64,000 nt of DNA, taken from positions 62,001 to 126,000 of the forward strand of contig JAFLCY010000001.1 in assembly GCA_017303485.1 (NCBI GenBank), read 5' to 3'. Under the pieces are notes generated by a model. That model was given only the letters and a program-made list of their open reading frames with translations. It did not search any database and had not been told where the DNA came from. A program made the position numbers and the translations under genes. Positions 18,864 to 27,761 of the stretch are shown piece by piece. Source of the stretch: Rhodobacterales bacterium (GTDB lineage Bacteria > Pseudomonadota > Alphaproteobacteria > Rhodobacterales > Rhodobacteraceae). Position 1 is the stretch's first letter. The number at the start of each line of letters is the position of its first letter.

Positions 18864-19859
18864 TCAGTGATTGCCCCAGAGGTTCGGGTCATCGACGTTG
18901 TCCTTGGTGACCAGGGGCGCAGGAAGCGCGTCCGACAAGCTGCCGAACTCGTTCCTGGAGATGATGGACCCGTGGTCGGTCTCACCTTCGGCAACGTCGG
19001 TCTTGGCCGCAGAGGTCAGCGAGTAATGGATCGAATACTGCGCGTAGAGGTCAACCGGCTGCGAGACCGTCGCATCCTGGAAGCCGTCCCGAATGGCCTT
19101 CAGCGCGTCAGGGTTGCCGTCGATGCCGATCAGCGTGACATGGCCTTCGGTACCCACCGGAACCCAGCGATTTGCATCCTGCAGGACTTTTGCAACGCCC
19201 GGCAGGAAGTAGTCGCTGGCAATGTAGACGCCGTCCAGTTCACCGGTCGAGACAACGATTTGCAGAGCATCGGTTGCCTTGGCCATGTCCCAGTCCGTCG
19301 GGCGTTGCAGCACCTCGATATCGGGGAACTTCTGCGCCATGCATTCACCGAAGCCGTTGGTCCGGTCGCGCGCATTGGTCGAGGTCAGCGCCCCCTGAAG
19401 ATCCAGCACCGTGCCCTTGCCGCCGAGACGTTTTCCCATCTCGTTGCAGGCCGAAACCCCCATGCCGTAGTTGTCGGCGCGAATGACCATGGCGATGTCA
19501 CCGCCCGTGGGGGCAGCGTCCACGACGATGACCGGTACACCCGCTTCGTTGGCGGCCTTGATCGCGGGAACGATAGCTTCACCGTCAACCGGGGCTATGA
19601 TCATCGCGCCGGGGGACTTGGTCAGCAAGGTCTGGATGTCATTGAATTGCTGGGCCGCATCCCCATTGGCGTTGGTGGGCGCAAGGAGGTTCGCGTTCTG
19701 CGACTTGGCCTGTTCGGTGATCATGCCGGTCAGGGCGACCATGAAGGGGTCCGTCAGCTTGGCGCCGGCGAAAGCAACCGTGACCGGATCTTGGGCGAAA
19801 GCCGGGGCAGCCAGGGCCACCATCAGACAAGCGCTGGACAGGATTTGGGACTTCTTCAT
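18864..19859 (-). CDS. Sugar ABC transporter substrate-binding protein (RbsB/FrcB-like)
   Basis: 331-residue periplasmic binding protein (peripla_BP_4 type). Signal peptide MKKSQILSSACLMVALAAPA then FAQ cleavage site. Type I binding-protein features: VTVAFAGAKLTDPFMVALTG, GAMIIAPVDGEAIVPAIKAA near 80-100, GVPVIVVDAAPTGGD near 105, and IGIDGNPDALKAIRDG near 240. Start preceded by GGAGGA. First transport gene after the two dehydrogenases. It ends with DPNLWGNH. Confidence 0.92.
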   Translation of the reverse strand: MKKSQILSSACLMVALAAPAFAQDPVTVAFAGAKLTDPFMVALTGMITEQAKSQNANLLAPTNANGDAAQQFNDIQTLLTKSPGAMIIAPVDGEAIVPAIKAANEAGVPVIVVDAAPTGGDIAMVIRADNYGMGVSACNEMGKRLGGKGTVLDLQGALTSTNARDRTNGFGECMAQKFPDIEVLQRPTDWDMAKATDALQIVVSTGELDGVYIASDYFLPGVAKVLQDANRWVPVGTEGHVTLIGIDGNPDALKAIRDGFQDATVSQPVDLYAQYSIHYSLTSAAKTDVAEGETDHGSIISRNEFGSLSDALPAPLVTKDNVDDPNLWGNH

Positions 19860-19943
19860 TCATTCCTCCGCTGGGGTTTTGGTCGTTTGGTCGTTACGGG
19901 GGGCCATGTCTCCTCCAGACTTGGCCCATCGTGGCTTCAGCCC

Positions 19944-20993
19944 TCAGGCTGACTTCTGCTTTGGGATTGGATCTTCAAAGACAGAGCGTTCGTTCAGCGC
20001 CACCGGCTGGCCGGTGTGGAAGGAACGTGTGGCAGCTTCCGAGATGTAGGCGGACCGCAGGCCGTCATGGACGTTGACGGGCGCGTCGGCATCGTCGACC
20101 ACGACGTCGACAAAGGCCTCGATCTCTTGGGCATAGCTTTCGCCGTAGCGCTCCAGGAAGAAGAGCTTTAGCCGGTCGCTGCTGGCATAGTGGGCATCGG
20201 TGCCGCCAAGGCCATAGAACTTCAGAGGCGTCTGGGTCGGATTTTCCGAAAGGAGCATCCCCTTCGATCCATGGGCTTCGATCCGCTGGTCAAAGCCGAA
20301 ACTGCAGACACGGGATTCCGCCAGAACCGCAATCTTGCCTGAGGCCGTCATCAGGATGGACGCGCTGTGATCGACGTCCCCCGCTTCGGCCACCCAGGCT
20401 TCATGCACGCAGGAGCCGGTGGCATAGACCGACACAGGCTCTTCGCCCAAGAGCCAGCGTGCCATGTCGAAGTTGTGGACCATCATGTCGCGGAACTGGC
20501 CGCCGGATTTCTCGATATAGTCCCGGGGCGGCAGGCCCGGATCGCGGCTGTGCATCACAAGCTGCGTGACGTTGCCGATCTCGCCGGCCCGGATCCTTTC
20601 CCACATGCGTCGATGGCCGGGGTCGAAGCGACGGTTGAAGGCCATGAAGACCCGCTTGGCTTCGGCCCCAAGATGGGCATGGATTTCCAGCGCGCCGACA
20701 TAGGACTGCGCCAGCGGCTTCTCGCACATCACACGCTTGCCAAGCGACACCGCCAGCTTGATATGCTCGACATGACTGGCCGCAGACGAGGCAATGATCA
20801 CCGCGTCGACGCCGGGCGCCGACATCGCCTCTTCGGCGGTGCGGCAGAACTTCGCCCCAAGTTCTTCAGCAAGGCTGGCGGAGTTCTCTGGCAGAACGTC
20901 ATAAACCGACGCGATCCGCGCCCGCGTGTTGCGGATCGCTTTGGCATGAACCCGGGCCATCCGCCCGGCGCCAATCATGGCTACTCCGATCAT
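19944..20993 (-). CDS. Gfo/Idh/MocA oxidoreductase, inositol 2-dehydrogenase-like
   Basis: 349-residue NAD(P)-dependent dehydrogenase. Rossmann motif MIGVAMIGAGRMARVHAKAI at the N-terminus, the EKP catalytic lysine motif VMCEKPLAQ near residue 95, and the IolG-like DMMVHNFDMARWLLGEEPVS near 168-187. ATG 20993 is chosen because GGAG precedes it and because the Rossmann strand begins there; the longer frame from 21038 runs into the neighbouring gene. It would oxidise an inositol or sugar imported by the adjacent ABC system. Confidence 0.88.
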   Translation of the reverse strand: MIGVAMIGAGRMARVHAKAIRNTRARIASVYDVLPENSASLAEELGAKFCRTAEEAMSAPGVDAVIIASSAASHVEHIKLAVSLGKRVMCEKPLAQSYVGALEIHAHLGAEAKRVFMAFNRRFDPGHRRMWERIRAGEIGNVTQLVMHSRDPGLPPRDYIEKSGGQFRDMMVHNFDMARWLLGEEPVSVYATGSCVHEAWVAEAGDVDHSASILMTASGKIAVLAESRVCSFGFDQRIEAHGSKGMLLSENPTQTPLKFYGLGGTDAHYASSDRLKLFFLERYGESYAQEIEAFVDVVVDDADAPVNVHDGLRSAYISEAATRSFHTGQPVALNERSVFEDPIPKQKSA

Positions 20994-21006
20994 CTTCCGT
21001 TCTCCG

Positions 21007-22155
21007 TTATTTCTTGGCCGCGGCGGGCATCGGGACAAAGGCGGCGTTTTGGCCGCTCGATTTCAGGGCCGCATGGACGAAGTCCACACCCCGGGCACCA
21101 TCTTCGACCGTCGGAAACAAATGGCCGCTGCGTGTGCCGTTCAAGATCGCCTGTCCGAATTCGACATAGAGATTGGCGTAGGCCTCTTGATACCCTTCCG
21201 GGTGGCCATAAGGCAGGCGGGTCCAGTCGCCGCTGGCGGCATCGGTATCAAAGCCGCCGCAGGTCAGGGTGCGGCGGGCACTCTTCAGTGGGAAATGTTC
21301 CAGAACCGTCGGATTCTCCTGCCGCCAATGCAGGCCGCCAGTTTCCCCGTAGACCCGGATGGAAAGGCCGTTTTCGTTACCCAGCGCGACCGAGGTGTTC
21401 CACAGCATGCCCCTCGCGCCGCCGTCAAACCGCAGATGCATCGTGGCATGATCTTCCAGCACATGGCCCGGCACCAGGGCAGTGAGGTCCGCCGACAGTT
21501 CGACCACCCGCAAGCCCGTCACGAACTCGGTCAGGTGCAGCGCATGCGTTCCGGTTCCCGCGACGACACCGGACGGCCCCGAGCGTTCCGGATCATCCAG
21601 CCAGGGCATGGTGTAATTCTGTTCAACGCCGTATTGCGAGGCATATTCCGTCACCACGCTGCGGATCTTGCCCAGCTCGCCCCGGGCGATCATGGCGCGG
21701 GCCTGCCGGATCATCGGATAGCCACTGTAGCAGTGGCCGACGGCGAAGACGGCATTGTGCGTCCTGGCCAGATCGACAAGGGCCCAGGCTTCCGTAGGAT
21801 CAAGGGTCAGGGGTTTCTCGCACATGACATGGAACCCGGCATTCAGACAGGCCGCAGCGATCTCGAAATGGGTTTCGTTCGTCGTGCAGATTGCGACTGC
21901 ATCGATCGCGTCCGGCCTCGCGGGTTCTGCGGCGATCATCGCCCGGAAGTCAGGGTAGGCGCGTTCAGAGGGAATACCCCAATCCGCCGCCGAGGCCCGG
22001 CACACGTCGATATTGCGAGAAAGCGCACCGGCCACGACCTCCCAATGGCCGTCGAGCGTGGCGGCAGTGCGATGGACTGCGCCGATGTAGCCGCCGCGGC
22101 CACCCCCGACGAGTCCAAGTCGCAGTTTGCGAGACATCGGCGATCTCAGCGACAT
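21007..22155 (-). CDS. Gfo/Idh/MocA family oxidoreductase
   Basis: 382-residue dehydrogenase paralogous to the next gene. Rossmann motif LRLGLVGGGRGGYIGAVHR, EKP motif VMCEKPLTLDP near residue 108, and GVVAGTGTHALHLTEFVTG in the substrate domain. ATG 22155 follows AAGGAG closely; ATG 22137 (MSRKLRLG) is an alternative. First gene of the operon, facing the LacI regulator across two operator-like palindromes. Confidence 0.88.
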   Translation of the reverse strand: MSLRSPMSRKLRLGLVGGGRGGYIGAVHRTAATLDGHWEVVAGALSRNIDVCRASAADWGIPSERAYPDFRAMIAAEPARPDAIDAVAICTTNETHFEIAAACLNAGFHVMCEKPLTLDPTEAWALVDLARTHNAVFAVGHCYSGYPMIRQARAMIARGELGKIRSVVTEYASQYGVEQNYTMPWLDDPERSGPSGVVAGTGTHALHLTEFVTGLRVVELSADLTALVPGHVLEDHATMHLRFDGGARGMLWNTSVALGNENGLSIRVYGETGGLHWRQENPTVLEHFPLKSARRTLTCGGFDTDAASGDWTRLPYGHPEGYQEAYANLYVEFGQAILNGTRSGHLFPTVEDGARGVDFVHAALKSSGQNAAFVPMPAAAKK

Positions 22156-22197
22156 GCGTCTCCTTCCCTGGCGCGGTGGTTCCCGCCAAGCCTTACT

Positions 22198-22233
22198 GTG
22201 CTATCGGTAGCACAGCGCTTGCTACCGATAGCA
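22198..22233. promoter_or_regulatory. Two LacI-type operators in the divergent promoter region
   Basis: GTGCTATCGGTAGCAC (22198-22213) and TGCTACCGATAGCA (22220-22233) are each near-perfect palindromes with the central CG typical of LacI-family sites, and are inverted copies of each other (13-base perfect inverted repeat). Their centres are about 21 bp apart, two DNA turns. They lie between the divergent dehydrogenase operon and the LacI gene. Confidence 0.85.
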
Positions 22234-22312
22234 TTGGCTTTTGGATTGTGTCAAGCTGCGCGGGATGAGTAGAACCGAACGTGTCAAGTTACTTGAATCC
22301 GGAAGGGAACCG

Positions 22313-23311
22313 ATGGCTCGGGTCAACGTAACCGCCGCCGACGTGGCCGAGCGCGTCGGCGTCTCCAAATGGACCGTGATTCGGGCCTTCGATCCGAATG
22401 GCCGGATCACCGACGAGACCCGGCGCAAGGTTCTGGCCGCCGCTGATGAGTTGAACTATCAGCCAAACCTCCTCGCACGGTCACTGCGGACCAATCAGAC
22501 GCAACAAGTCGCGATTCTGATCGACGATTTTTCCAACCCGTTCATGTTGCCCGCGCTTGGGTGCCTGGCCGGCAAGCTTCAGGATGCGGGACTGCTCTCT
22601 GTCGTCTTGAACATCAACGACCATCTCAGCCACCTTCGAGCCATCGCCAGTGCAAGGCAGCGTCGGCTGGACGCGATCATTTCCTTCGGTGTGTCCTTCG
22701 ATCCGAAATCGGTCGTGACCGAACTGGATATGACACAGGGATCGCCCATCTATGTGCTGGCGCGAGAGTCCACGTCTTCCAGCCTGCCAAGCCTTTACAC
22801 CGAGGGCCGTTCTGCCGTGACCGCGATGAGCGAGCATCTCCATGCCCGGGGGTATCGGCGCCCGGTCTTCTTCGGCGGCCCGAAGTCGGCCGCGACTGCG
22901 TTGGGTCGTCGCCGCTACTATCAGGAATTCTGGGTCGCCAAGGGTCTCCCGAAGCTGCGCGAAATTGCCTCGCCGCTCTACGAACTCGGCGCGGCAACAA
23001 AGGTGTTCCGCACTTATCTCGAAGGCGAGTTCCGGCAACATCCAGCGGACGTGGTCCTGTGCGAGAACGATATCCTCGCCATCGCAGCGCTTGACGTGGC
23101 CCGCTTCGAGCGTGGCCTTCGCGTCCCGCAAGATTTGGCGGTCGTCGGGTTCGACAACATTCCGCTGTCCGGAACCCGGGCCTATGACGTCACAACGATC
23201 AGCCAGCCTTACGCCAAGATGATCGATGCGGTGATCGAGATGATCCTGGGAAATTCCGCGACTGAAAGCCGCGCTTTTCCTGGGGAGCTGGTATTGCGAA
23301 GCAGTGCCTGA
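22313..23311 (+). CDS. LacI family transcriptional regulator
   Basis: Sugar-responsive regulator. N-terminal LacI helix-turn-helix: VTAADVAERVGVSKWTVIRA, then the hinge region LNYQPNLLARSLRTNQTQQV, followed by the periplasmic-binding-like core (IDDFSNPFMLPALG; DVVLCENDILAIAALDVA; VVGFDNIPLSGTRAY). ATG 22313 (MARVNVTAADV) has AAGGGA six bases upstream and puts the HTH at the usual position; ATG 22265 or 22241 would add 16 or 24 residues. 332 residues. Expected to bind the twin palindromes upstream and repress the sugar operon and itself. Confidence 0.9.
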   Translation: MARVNVTAADVAERVGVSKWTVIRAFDPNGRITDETRRKVLAAADELNYQPNLLARSLRTNQTQQVAILIDDFSNPFMLPALGCLAGKLQDAGLLSVVLNINDHLSHLRAIASARQRRLDAIISFGVSFDPKSVVTELDMTQGSPIYVLARESTSSSLPSLYTEGRSAVTAMSEHLHARGYRRPVFFGGPKSAATALGRRRYYQEFWVAKGLPKLREIASPLYELGAATKVFRTYLEGEFRQHPADVVLCENDILAIAALDVARFERGLRVPQDLAVVGFDNIPLSGTRAYDVTTISQPYAKMIDAVIEMILGNSATESRAFPGELVLRSSA

Positions 23312-23338
23312 GCGGGAGAAGACTATGATCTCTTCCGG

Positions 23339-23560
23339 TCAGCCGGCGAGCGACACGAACTGTGCAAGCTGGTTTTGCTCGACCATGCTATTGAGCCATT
23401 TGATCAGGTCGATCTCGATCGGGATCGGACTGCCGAGCTTTTCGACTGTTTGGTAGTCGAACATCCACACACCCTTCGCTCGAATGTAGGTTTCATCCGT
23501 CCGCCAGGATCTCCTAAGATCGCGGCCGACATACTTTGCGAAAGAACCAGGGACCATCCC
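23339..23560 (-). mobile_element. IS6-family transposase relic with internal deletion
   Basis: Minus-strand frame with the IS6 motif RSWRTDETYIRAKGVWMFDY, then VEKLGSPIP joined abruptly to IKWLNSMVEQNQ and a terminal LAQFVSLAG. In intact IS6 transposases the DDE domain continues for about 100 residues between these parts, so the middle is deleted. N-terminus also missing. Confidence 0.75.
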
Positions 23561-23886
23561 TGCGACAAGACCCGGCAGAAGCCTGTCGATAGACGTCCGC
23601 ACGGGTGACGAAGTATCCCGGAAACCCCAAAGGGCCCGGAGTGGCGCGGGCAGTCCTGGCACATGGCAACAGAGCCCGGGCAGGAGTTGGGGTCGCGGGC
23701 ACGAAACCGAGCCGTCTTAGGGGATTGTCAGTCGAAAGTGAGGTGCCTCAGGCGGATCTCGGGGAAGAAGCCCGTGGCTCATCAATAACCCCCGTCAACT
23801 GGAAAAGTCTGCGACGGAGCCCACTGACAGCACCGAAATTCAAGCAAAGGTCTCCCTAAACGACGGGCCAGTGCGAGACAGAAAAC
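23561..23886. other. No supported gene
   Basis: About 325 bases between the IS6 relic and the permease promoter. Only short frames without motifs or ribosome sites are visible. Confidence 0.5.
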
Positions 23887-23916
23887 TGTCGACAATAGCA
23901 GCACTATTTACATACA
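23887..23916. promoter_or_regulatory. Paired palindromic operator upstream of the urate/xanthine permease
   Basis: Core TGTCGACA at 23887-23894 and TACATACA at 23909-23916 (reverse complement TGTATGTA), centres 22 bp apart. The second site is the weaker match. The pair lies about 50 bases before the permease start. Same arrangement as at 25395, 28637, 33707, 39265, 40736 and 41669. Confidence 0.65.
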
Positions 23917-23968
23917 ATTCTTGCACCGAACTCACGCCATTGACTGCCAATCTACCAGGGAGGAAGAA

Positions 23969-25324
23969 ATGAGCGAAGACCGGTCCACGCATCCTGTCGA
24001 CAAGGTTCCGCCGCCGGGCGACCTGTTTCTTTACGGGCTTCAGCACGTTCTTATCATGTATGCTGGCGCCATTGCCGTGCCGCTGATCATTGGCGGTGCC
24101 CTGGGGTTGCCGAAGGATCAGATCGCGCTGCTGATAAGCTGTGACCTCTTTGCCTGCGGTCTGGTATCGATCATCCAGTCCGCAGGTTTCTGGAAGTTCG
24201 GAGTCCGGCTGCCTGTGATGATGGGAGTCACCTTCGCGGCGGTTCCGACCCTCGTCGTTTTGGCCTCCGATCCCGAGATCGGGGCGCAGGGCCTGTTCGG
24301 GGCGGTCATCGGCGCCGGCATCGTCAGCATGATCCTTGCACCTTTTGTCGGCAGGCTTGTGCGGTTCTTTCCGCCGCTGGTGACCGGCACGGTCATCACC
24401 GTGACCGGGCTGACGATCATGCGGATCGGGATCAATTGGGCCGCGGGCGGAAACCCGACCATCAAGCAGGTGGTGGACGGGGTCGCGACGGATGTGCCGA
24501 ACCCGGCCTATGGTGCGCTGGACAACCTGGGCTTTGCGCTGATGGTTTTGATCGTCATCCTGCTGCTGGCGAAATACGCCCGCGGCTTCTGGGCCAATAT
24601 CTCGGTGCTGGTCGGACTAGCCGTTGGTTTTGGGGTTGCGATCCTGTTCGGCCGCGTCGATTTCTCGGGCATTTCCAGCGCGCCCTGGGTCGAACTGGTT
24701 CGGCCGTTCGCCTTCGGGATGCCAACATTCAACCTCTGGGCCATCATCTCACTGTCGGTCGTCATGGTAATTGTGATGGTCGAGACCATCGGGATGTTGC
24801 TTGCGGTTGGCGAGATGGTGGGGCGTCGTCCGGGCCCCGACCGCATTACCGGCGGCCTTTTGGTTGACGGTCTGGGCACATTGATCGGGGGGATATTCAA
24901 CACCTTTCCCTATGTCTCCTATTCGCAGAACGTCGGACTTGTCGGCGTGACCGGTATCAAGAGCCGCTGGGTCTGTGCCGCGGGCGGGGCGATCCTGATC
25001 GCGCTGGCGCTCTTTCCGAAACTGGCCGTCATCGCCGCTTCGGTTCCGATCTATGTGCTGGGCGGGGCGGGGATCGTGATGTTCGGCATGGTTTGTGCCA
25101 CCGGCATCAAGATCCTGGCCGAGGTCGACTTCAACAAGCGTCACAATCTCTTCGTGGTTGCCGTCTCGGTCGGCGTCGGGATGATCCCTCTGGTAGCACC
25201 GGCCTTCTTCAACCAGATGCCAAAGGTGCTGGCGCCGTTCACCCATAGCGGCATCGCAATGGCGGCGGTGACCGTGGTGATCCTGAATGCCTATTTCAAC
25301 CAAGCTGGCAGCGACGAAGAGTAA
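23969..25324 (+). CDS. NCS2 family purine permease (urate/xanthine type)
   Basis: 451-residue nucleobase:cation symporter-2 with about 12-14 membrane segments. Begins LFLYGLQHVLIMYAGAIAVP, the classic NCS2 first helix with its conserved QH. The family signature QNVGLVGVTGIKSR (Q-N-x-G...T-G) near residue 330 has the glutamine form seen in xanthine/urate carriers. ATG 23969 (MSEDRST) follows GGGAGGAAG; the earlier frame start at 23921 has no such site. First gene of the purine island, so urate or xanthine is the likely cargo. Confidence 0.92.
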   Translation: MSEDRSTHPVDKVPPPGDLFLYGLQHVLIMYAGAIAVPLIIGGALGLPKDQIALLISCDLFACGLVSIIQSAGFWKFGVRLPVMMGVTFAAVPTLVVLASDPEIGAQGLFGAVIGAGIVSMILAPFVGRLVRFFPPLVTGTVITVTGLTIMRIGINWAAGGNPTIKQVVDGVATDVPNPAYGALDNLGFALMVLIVILLLAKYARGFWANISVLVGLAVGFGVAILFGRVDFSGISSAPWVELVRPFAFGMPTFNLWAIISLSVVMVIVMVETIGMLLAVGEMVGRRPGPDRITGGLLVDGLGTLIGGIFNTFPYVSYSQNVGLVGVTGIKSRWVCAAGGAILIALALFPKLAVIAASVPIYVLGGAGIVMFGMVCATGIKILAEVDFNKRHNLFVVAVSVGVGMIPLVAPAFFNQMPKVLAPFTHSGIAMAAVTVVILNAYFNQAGSDEE

Positions 25325-25340
25325 CCGGCCTGACATCTGC

Positions 25341-25363
25341 CGCGCCGGGCATTCCCCGGCGCG
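25341..25363 (+). terminator. Terminator after the permease
   Basis: 9-bp GC stem CGCGCCGGG / CCCGGCGCG with 5-base loop, followed by TACTTTCC; 17 bases after the permease stop. Confidence 0.65.
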
Positions 25364-25394
25364 TACTTTCCGACCCGATCACTAGCGAAATGAG

Positions 25395-25424
25395 TGTGTG
25401 CAATAACAAGTGATATTGTGGACA
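25395..25424. promoter_or_regulatory. Paired palindromic operator upstream of hydroxyisourate hydrolase
   Basis: Cores TGTGTGCA (25395-25402) and TGTGGACA (25417-25424), centres 22 bp apart. The second core overlaps the probable -35 element (TTGTGG), so binding should repress. Confidence 0.75.
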
Positions 25425-25446
25425 TTACTGACGAGTAGGATATAGT
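25416..25446 (+). promoter_or_regulatory. Probable promoter giving a near-leaderless mRNA
   Basis: TTGTGG (25416-25421) with GATATA (25439-25444, 17-base spacer) or TATAGT (25441-25446, 19-base spacer). Transcription would start about 25451-25455, at or just before the ATG at 25455, and no Shine-Dalgarno is visible there. Confidence 0.45.
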
Positions 25447-25454
25447 CCGTCATC

Positions 25455-26234
25455 ATGAGCACCCCACCCGCCATTCCCGGCGATCTTCACGCGGGCGATG
25501 CCTGCGTGACGGCACATGTCCTCGACCTGGGGACCGGCCGTCCTGGCAGCGGCATGGCGGTTACGCTTGCGCGAATGTATCCTGACGGGGCCGAGCAGCT
25601 TGCCTGCGCCACCACCGATCTGCAAGGCCGGCTTGGTGCGCCTCTGCTGACGCAGGGTGAAGCCGTTGCCGGCAGACACCTCATTGCCTTTGATACCGGC
25701 AGCGCCTTTTTCGGCACCATATCGGTCGAGTTCGATCTGGCGGATCCGACACGCCACCACCACGTTCCGCTTGTGCTGTCGCCCTACGGCTTCAGCACAT
25801 ATCGCGGCGCGCCACCGCATCGCGCGCCCGATCCGATCGGCATCTGCGTGCGGCATCCAGTCGACATTCCTGCAGCTTCCGGCGCACCGCCCGGCACGCT
25901 TGGCCCCGGCATGACCGTACATGTGATCGACATCGCACAAGGCACCGGCGCCGGTGGCATGTCGGTCGAACTAACCACCCCTTCGGGCAAGATACGCAGC
26001 GGTCTGATCACCAATGCCGAAGGGCGCACGAATGACTGGCTGGTCGGGCCGGGGGCGCTGGAAATGGGCGACTATGAGCTTCGCTTCGACCTGAAAAGCT
26101 ACTTTCGGGCGGCGGGCCTTGACACATTCTTCCCCCGCGCGCGCCTTGGGTTCCGTGTTTCCCGCAAGGACGAGCATTATCACATGCCGCTTCTTGTCTC
26201 ACCCTCGGGCTATTCCTGTTACCGCGGCTCCTGA
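25455..26234 (+). CDS. uraH: Two-domain 5-hydroxyisourate hydrolase (tandem transthyretin-like domains)
   Basis: Hydrolyses 5-hydroxyisourate, the product of urate oxidation, to OHCU. 259 residues, twice the usual 110-130, because two transthyretin-like domains are fused. Domain 1 (about 12-120) has the catalytic histidine in VTAHVLDLG, the arginine in DLQGRLG, HHHVPLVLSPYGFSTYRG, but ends YRGA. Domain 2 (about 150-259) has VHVIDIA, NAEGRTND, DTFFPRARLGF, HYHMPLLVSPSGYSCYRGS and the full terminal YRGS, so it is the more canonical active domain. Followed by an ArgE-like gene after 12 bases. The fusion is real as read, with no stop between domains. Confidence 0.88.
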   Translation: MSTPPAIPGDLHAGDACVTAHVLDLGTGRPGSGMAVTLARMYPDGAEQLACATTDLQGRLGAPLLTQGEAVAGRHLIAFDTGSAFFGTISVEFDLADPTRHHHVPLVLSPYGFSTYRGAPPHRAPDPIGICVRHPVDIPAASGAPPGTLGPGMTVHVIDIAQGTGAGGMSVELTTPSGKIRSGLITNAEGRTNDWLVGPGALEMGDYELRFDLKSYFRAAGLDTFFPRARLGFRVSRKDEHYHMPLLVSPSGYSCYRGS

Positions 26235-26246
26235 CATGAGGTTGGC

Positions 26247-27410
26247 ATGACCGATCCCCTCTTCTCAATCCCCATGATCGAGCGATTCATCGGCTTCGAC
26301 ACGATCAGCCGCAATTCGAACCTGCCGCTGATCCATTGGGTGCGGGACTATCTCGCCGGGCTCGGCATCGCCTCGGTGCTGACGCATGACGAGACTGGCC
26401 AGAAGGCAAACCTCTTCGCCACCATCGGGCCGACCGACCGGCCCGGGATCGTGCTGTCGGGCCATACCGATGTCGTTCCCTGCGAGGATCAGGTCTGGAC
26501 CAGCGACCCGTTCAAGCTGGCCAAGCTGGACGACCGGGTTGTCGGGCGCGGGGTCTGCGACATGAAAGGATTTCTGGCCATCGCCACCGCCTTCGCGCCG
26601 ATCTTTGCCGCGCGCGAGCTGAAGACGCCGATCCATCTGGCGATGTCCTTCGACGAAGAGGTGGGCTGCCTTGGCGTGCCGCTTCTGCTGGACGATCTGA
26701 AGGCGCGTGGCGTTGCACCCCTGGCCTGCATCGTGGGCGAGCCGTCGCAGATGGGGCTGATCCGCGCCCACAAGGGCAAGATCGGTGGCCATGTTACGGT
26801 GACTGGCCATGCGGCCCATTCCGGCGTGGCGCATCTGGGCGTGAATGCGGTCGAAGCGGCCGGTGAAGCCGTCGCGCGGCTGAAGCAGATCCAGCGCCGC
26901 CTACGCGATCAGGGGCCGCACAACGGCAATTTCGAAGATCCGAAATACACCACGATCCAGACCTGCATGGTGCACGGCGGCACCGCGGTGAACATCGTGC
27001 CCAATCATTGCGTCATCGACTTCGACATCCGCTTTCTGCCGGGCGAGAACCCGCATGACTATGTGAACGAGCTACGCGCCCATGTCGAACGCGAGATCGA
27101 GCCGGAGATGAAGGCTTTCGATCCGAAATGCGGCTTCCTTTGGGAGTTCATTCCCGGCTGCGCCGCGCTGAATACTGCCGAGGATGATCCGGTGATGGAG
27201 CTTGCCAAGGCGCTGTCGGGCGAGAATTGGTCCACCTGCGTCGGCTTCGGCACCGAGGCGGGCCATTTCCAGGAGGCGGGCATCCCCACCTTCATCTGCG
27301 GCCCCGGCAATATCGACCAAGCCCACAAGCCCGACGAATTCCTGACACACGACCAGATCGCCCGCTGCGAGGCCTTTCTCTGGCGACTGGTCGAACGGGT
27401 CGGCGCCTGA
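26247..27410 (+). CDS. ArgE-like M20 deacetylase/amidohydrolase
   Basis: 387-residue dinuclear zinc hydrolase closest in motifs to acetylornithine deacetylase: SGHTDVVPCEDQVWTSDPF near 72, GRGVCDMKGFLA near 101, SFDEEVGCLGVPLL near 132, GEPSQMGLIRAHKGK near 162 and GFGTEAGHFQEAGIP near 340. In this setting it more likely removes an acyl, carbamoyl or formyl group from a purine-ring breakdown product; no allantoate amidohydrolase (AllC) is otherwise present in the window. It lies between the uraH gene and two more transthyretin-like genes, with 12- and 2-base gaps, so they form one operon. Confidence 0.85.
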   Translation: MTDPLFSIPMIERFIGFDTISRNSNLPLIHWVRDYLAGLGIASVLTHDETGQKANLFATIGPTDRPGIVLSGHTDVVPCEDQVWTSDPFKLAKLDDRVVGRGVCDMKGFLAIATAFAPIFAARELKTPIHLAMSFDEEVGCLGVPLLLDDLKARGVAPLACIVGEPSQMGLIRAHKGKIGGHVTVTGHAAHSGVAHLGVNAVEAAGEAVARLKQIQRRLRDQGPHNGNFEDPKYTTIQTCMVHGGTAVNIVPNHCVIDFDIRFLPGENPHDYVNELRAHVEREIEPEMKAFDPKCGFLWEFIPGCAALNTAEDDPVMELAKALSGENWSTCVGFGTEAGHFQEAGIPTFICGPGNIDQAHKPDEFLTHDQIARCEAFLWRLVERVGA

Positions 27411-27412
27411 TC

Positions 27413-27760
27413 ATGGCGGGCGGGCTGTCTGTCCATGCAGTCGACCTGACGCGCGGTCGGCCTGCTGAAGGGCTGGCGGTGGTGTTGGCCGACGCCAACG
27501 GTAGCCCGATTGTGGCGGGACGAATCCTGGCTACCGGCTTCCCCGATTGCGCCGAGGTAATGGCGCGACCGCTGCCCGCCGGGCAGTATCGGCTGTTGCT
27601 GCGGGTCGCGGAGTATTTCGTCGCCCGGGGTGATCCGCTCCCCACCGTGCCTTTCCTCGAAGACGCGCGATTCGACTTCTGGAACCGCGATCCGGCCTTT
27701 CACATCCACCTGCCTTTCAAGTTCTCGCCCTGGGGTTATTCGATGTTCCGGGGGAACTGA
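27413..27760 (+). CDS. Degenerate transthyretin-like protein (HIU hydrolase paralogue A)
   Basis: 115 residues, single transthyretin-like domain starting MAGGLSVHAVDLTRGRPAEG. The N-terminal histidine (VHAVD) and the later histidine (HIHLPFKFSPWGYSM) are kept. The catalytic arginine position reads ATGFPDCAE, with no arginine, and the C-terminal YRGS has become FRGN. It therefore probably is not an ordinary HIU hydrolase; a related ring-opening, chaperone or heteromer role is possible. ATG 27413 is two bases after the ArgE-like stop, so translation is coupled. Confidence 0.8.
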   Translation: MAGGLSVHAVDLTRGRPAEGLAVVLADANGSPIVAGRILATGFPDCAEVMARPLPAGQYRLLLRVAEYFVARGDPLPTVPFLEDARFDFWNRDPAFHIHLPFKFSPWGYSMFRGN

Positions 27761-27761
27761 C

